Source of the DNA: a virus
Reading direction: 5' to 3' (one strand)
IMG/VR virus record: IMGVR_UViG_3300032118_001249
Location: 1 to 23,313 of that record
DNA: 23,313 nt
Of the stretch, positions 20,578-23,313 are shown piece by piece. The translations under genes were made by a program, and so were the position numbers. A model generated the notes under the pieces. That model was not told the origin of the DNA and ran no database searches. It saw only the letters and a program-made list of their open reading frames with translations. Numbering within the stretch: position 1 is the first letter of the stretch; each line of letters begins with the position of its first letter.

Positions 20578-22433
20578 GGGGACGCAAGGTCGGCGGCATT
20601 CTTGGCGGCTTCAGAGCGGTGGCAGAACATGTCGCATCTATCCGCCAGGATGGCGAGGGCGGTTATTGGTTTGGCGATGGCCCAAAGGCGGGGGTGGCGC
20701 CGGATTCCGAAATACGCATCGTCGCCGTGGGATCCGAAGAAGCCGAGGAGACGGACATCAGTTGTTTCACGTGGGCCGATCCGTATCTGCGCAGCGTCTA
20801 CCAGAAGTTGGTCATGGGCTGCGACGCTACGATCGGGCTGATCGAGATGGGATTCACATACCCGCCTACACAGCCTTACCCCATCGCTGATAAATGGCTG
20901 CAGATCAGCATCTACGAGGATGCTGGGAACCAACCGGGGGCGCGACTCGGCCGGTGCGTGCCGTTGCCGCTCGCGATCCTCTCCCCGGACGACTGCGTAG
21001 ACTTCATAATCCCGCTGTGGGTCCCCTTGGCGGTGACGGATGGCCAAGCAATCTGGGTCGGCGTTTCGCCCAAGGCATATACGGGGCCAGCGGAGGTCCC
21101 GCCGGATACGGCCTCTGGCTGGCCGCTGGTTGCCCAGAATATCTTCGTCAACACCCGCGGGGATCGCGTTCTGGGTGCCGCCACTTTTATCAAGGCGGGC
21201 GGACCGAATCAGGAGAACGACGAACCGCCACTCACTGACGTGGGACTCGCCTGGTGGAACTACGAAGACGATATCCACCTATTCATGCGGCTCTATGAAG
21301 ATCCATCGGTATTGGACCTCCCGGCTTCCGAGGGCGTGGGGACTCCGGCAGGCAAGGCCGCGATTCCGGCGATGATCGCCCGGCCTGTGAGCGGCCGTAT
21401 CGAGAGCGCATACATCGCCGGGGTGCGACCGGGCTTCGCGACGTTTCCGTGGAGTTCACTGGGCCACGGTTGGGGCAGTCGCGGCGGCGGCGTGATGGCC
21501 CACAACCAGCTTCAGGACATTGACGAAGGGGAGACCGGATACTACGCGCACCTGACCCGGGAGGAATACCTAGGCAACTGGCTACACCGGCTTCGGGCCA
21601 CGACCGCTGACGAATGGCCGCTGGAGGGAATCCGTACATCGGCATTGGTCAATGCCGTCGCCGGAAGTGTGCTCGCCAAGCACAAGACCTCCGGCGACAT
21701 GGTGGACGGGTTCGGCGCGGGAGTGCTCTTTCAAGTCGAGGACTCGGCTGGGGTCGCGAACACCATTGCCGGCGTTTACGGCGTGCGGGCGGGCGCCGAC
21801 AACACGGGGGTGCTGGCCTGGCAGACCGCGGTGGCCGGGGCGATGGCAGAGCGCTTGCGACTGACCGCTAGCGGCCTCGTCTACACTCCCACGACCTTCG
21901 ACATCCTGGCCAACACGACCCTTGGGAGTGATACCAGTGCCATCCGCATAGCTTCCGGTGGTGCAGCAGGCATATCGCGGGGCCCGTATATCTCCCTCAT
22001 CGCAAACCAGTATAACCTCGCCGGCTATAAGGGTGCGTTGTTGCTCGTCGGCGGCGGGAGCGGCGAGGGCGGAACGTACTCGGACGCGGTTGTCGCGTGG
22101 GCCTCGCGTACCATCCTCACCGGCAACCTGCGGGCCATTGATGGAACGGTGGGCGCGCCGAGTTTCAGTTTCTCTTCGGATACCAACAGCGGCATCTACA
22201 GTCCGGGGGCCGACCTATTCGGCATTGTGACCGCGGGCGTGGAGGCCTGGCGGTGGGACGCCAGTGGCCACTACCTGCCGGGTGCGGCGGGTACGCGCAA
22301 CATCGGCAGTACCACGGCCGAGGTCGCCAATGTTTACATAGCATCGAACAAACTGATCTACTTGGGCGACGCGCAGCAGGCGACCATCGGTTGGTCGAGT
22401 GCGAACAGCCGCCTGGAGATACTGGTCCCATGA
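20574..22433 (+). CDS. Tail fibre / receptor-binding protein
   Basis: 619 residues from ATG 20574 in an ATGA overlap. Residues about 60-245 form a beta-sandwich-like region (FTWADPYLRSVYQKLVMG, LQISIYEDAGNQPGARLG, DGQAIWVGVSP) similar in layout to the insert in the distal tail-like protein. The C-terminal 100 residues carry well-known fibre modules: GAPSFSFSSDTNSGIYSPGA, where a bound or exposed loop precedes ADLFGIVTAGVEAWRW, and NIGSTTAEVANVYIAS. Before them is a repeat-like stretch with LTASGLVYTPTTFDIL. No intramolecular chaperone endosialidase domain follows. Host recognition is the probable role. Confidence 0.75.
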   Translation: MRGRKVGGILGGFRAVAEHVASIRQDGEGGYWFGDGPKAGVAPDSEIRIVAVGSEEAEETDISCFTWADPYLRSVYQKLVMGCDATIGLIEMGFTYPPTQPYPIADKWLQISIYEDAGNQPGARLGRCVPLPLAILSPDDCVDFIIPLWVPLAVTDGQAIWVGVSPKAYTGPAEVPPDTASGWPLVAQNIFVNTRGDRVLGAATFIKAGGPNQENDEPPLTDVGLAWWNYEDDIHLFMRLYEDPSVLDLPASEGVGTPAGKAAIPAMIARPVSGRIESAYIAGVRPGFATFPWSSLGHGWGSRGGGVMAHNQLQDIDEGETGYYAHLTREEYLGNWLHRLRATTADEWPLEGIRTSALVNAVAGSVLAKHKTSGDMVDGFGAGVLFQVEDSAGVANTIAGVYGVRAGADNTGVLAWQTAVAGAMAERLRLTASGLVYTPTTFDILANTTLGSDTSAIRIASGGAAGISRGPYISLIANQYNLAGYKGALLLVGGGSGEGGTYSDAVVAWASRTILTGNLRAIDGTVGAPSFSFSSDTNSGIYSPGADLFGIVTAGVEAWRWDASGHYLPGAAGTRNIGSTTAEVANVYIASNKLIYLGDAQQATIGWSSANSRLEILVP

Positions 22434-22882
22434 GCGAGTGCAAGTACGGGGTGATCACGGGCACTCCGACTTACGGGGGCTGCGGGGGCCTGACCGAGGC
22501 CCAATGCGGAGCGAATACAGGGCCGTGGGGTTACTCCTGTTGCGTATGGAGGGCGTCAGGTGGGCCGTGCGTGGTAAAGGCCTGCTTCTACTTGTTGAAC
22601 CCCGACGAATGCCCTGGGTGCAACCGCTGCGCCGACGACGGCTCGCACACGTACTGGGGCTGGGGGGTTACCTCGGACCGCGGCGAGATTCCGCAGGACA
22701 TCTACGTCGAGGGCGCGGTCGCGACACAGGTGAACCTCGGCTGCGGTATCACCGTGCCGAGCGGGCGGACCTTGTATGCGGGCGGCATCCTCATGGAGAG
22801 CGACGACACCAGCCCAAACGGCCATATCTACGTGAAGTCCGGCGGCAAAATCTATCTGTACGGATACGGACACGTCCCATGA
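22430..22882 (+). CDS. Cysteine-rich protein after the tail fibre, unknown function
   Basis: 150 residues from ATG 22430 (ATGA overlap with the fibre stop); the open frame extends further upstream only as a shadow of the fibre gene. It has 11 cysteines, ten within residues 4-67, including a CC pair (37-38) and CPGCNRC (61-67). The remaining residues 85-150 are Gly- and beta-rich (AVATQVNLGCGITVPSGRTL, HIYVKSGGKIYLYGYG), like the end of a beta-helix or adhesin. It may be a small tail-tip or accessory fibre protein with metal-bound or disulfide-bonded knots. No family was recognised. Confidence 0.6.
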   Translation: MSECKYGVITGTPTYGGCGGLTEAQCGANTGPWGYSCCVWRASGGPCVVKACFYLLNPDECPGCNRCADDGSHTYWGWGVTSDRGEIPQDIYVEGAVATQVNLGCGITVPSGRTLYAGGILMESDDTSPNGHIYVKSGGKIYLYGYGHVP

Positions 22883-23190
22883 AAACTGACGTTAAGGAAC
22901 TCATTGTAGAACTCGAAGCAGTGGAACGCGACGTGTGGCAGAGCGCCTTTGAGGGTCACCAGCAGGCCCTCGAATGTCGCCTTGGCCTGTGCGATGTAGT
23001 CACACGGGCGTCAACGCCAGCGCAACGAGAGGTGCTTATAGAAAGACGGCATGAAGCCTGGGCGGCTGCGACCCGTTTGCTGAGTCACTTGCGGGTGATG
23101 GTGGCAATGCTGGAACGCTACGACAAGGGGATACTCCTGGGCGAAGAGGTCCATGTAGGACATGACCCGTCCCGAGTGGAGGCTGGATGA
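22879..23190 (+). CDS. Small helical protein, unknown function
   Basis: 103 residues from ATG 22879 in an ATGA overlap. It is predicted mainly helical (VKELIVELEAVERDVWQSAF, EVLIERRHEAWAAATRLLSH) and ends in a short polar tail. No membrane segment or signal peptide. Its position between the Cys-rich protein and a further gene suggests a small tail or regulatory protein. No family was recognised. Confidence 0.55.
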   Translation: MKTDVKELIVELEAVERDVWQSAFEGHQQALECRLGLCDVVTRASTPAQREVLIERRHEAWAAATRLLSHLRVMVAMLERYDKGILLGEEVHVGHDPSRVEAG

Positions 23191-23313
23191 TGACCGACAA
23201 AGAGGCATTCCTGGCTTGGATGCACACGCTGCACGCGGACCGCGCAAAGGCGGCGGCCCTGTGGGCCCAGTTCGAGAAGGCAGATCCGCAGGGGACGGCC
23301 TGGTGGTTCGCGC
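23187..23313 (+). CDS. Partial gene at the window edge, unknown function
   Basis: Open to the end of the window. ATG 23187 overlaps the preceding stop (ATGATGA); the second ATG at 23190 has better spacing (7 nt) to GGAGG at 23178-23182. About 41 residues are visible, beginning MTDKEAFLAWMHTLHADRAK and rich in Ala and Trp. A lysis or post-tail gene would be expected here in many phages, but nothing visible decides this. Confidence 0.45.
   Translation, partial: MMTDKEAFLAWMHTLHADRAKAAALWAQFEKADPQGTAWWFA

Noticed and set aside
1-23313. CRISPR array, tRNA genes, integrase or lysis cassette
   Set aside because: No spaced direct repeats, no cloverleaf with a T-loop motif, and no integrase or endolysin motif were found in any frame examined.

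Overview
This window is the late structural region of a double-stranded DNA tailed phage or prophage with a long non-contractile tail (siphovirus type). Gene order, all on the + strand, is: portal fused to a Mu F-like domain, HK97-type prohead protease, HK97-fold major capsid protein, head-tail connector, head closure, gp10-like neck protein, tail terminator, tail tube, tail assembly chaperone with a -1 frameshift, tape measure, distal tail-like protein, baseplate hub/Tal-like protein, tail fibre, then small tail-tip or post-fibre genes. DNA is GC-rich (by eye clearly above 60%) and GTG starts are frequent. The host cannot be named from the sequence. No integrase, tRNA, rRNA or CRISPR array is seen, and no lysis gene.

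Layout. 1-4265: end of an upstream gene, portal-MuF fusion, a complete alkaline-phosphatase-superfamily hydrolase, and the protease. 4266-4428: structured leader. 4429-5736: major capsid protein. 5737-5825: two strong hairpins. 5826-9116: three small SAM methyltransferases and a GT4-type glycosyltransferase, each overlapping the next by 4 nt; the glycosyltransferase carries a C-terminal phage domain with its own internal start. 9116-9796: connector. About 9797-10942: a solo TnpB element (IS200/IS605/IS1341 type), antisense to the phage genes. 10970-12666: zinc-finger miniprotein, basic peptide, head closure, neck and tail terminator. 12667-12851: a second structured leader, built like the first. 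12852-18050: tail tube, chaperone pair and tape measure. 18047-23313: tail tip and fibre genes, the last one cut by the window edge.

The genes probably form one late operon: almost every junction is an ATGA, GTGA or TAATG overlap, which suggests translational coupling. Clear gaps occur only before the major capsid protein, before the first methyltransferase, before the tail tube and before the chaperone. Those gaps hold RNA structure. The gaps before the capsid and tail tube genes each contain about 96-99 nt that fold, by hand pairing, into the same three-way junction: a sequence-conserved closing stem (GCCCGGTC/GGCCGGGC) around two hairpins whose sequences differ while their pairing is kept. 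This duplicated, internally compensated RNA ahead of the two main virion building-block genes is the most interesting signal here. The methyltransferases, glycosyltransferase and phosphodiesterase-like enzyme form a second unusual layer, possibly a glycan-modification cassette for virion proteins or the host surface.
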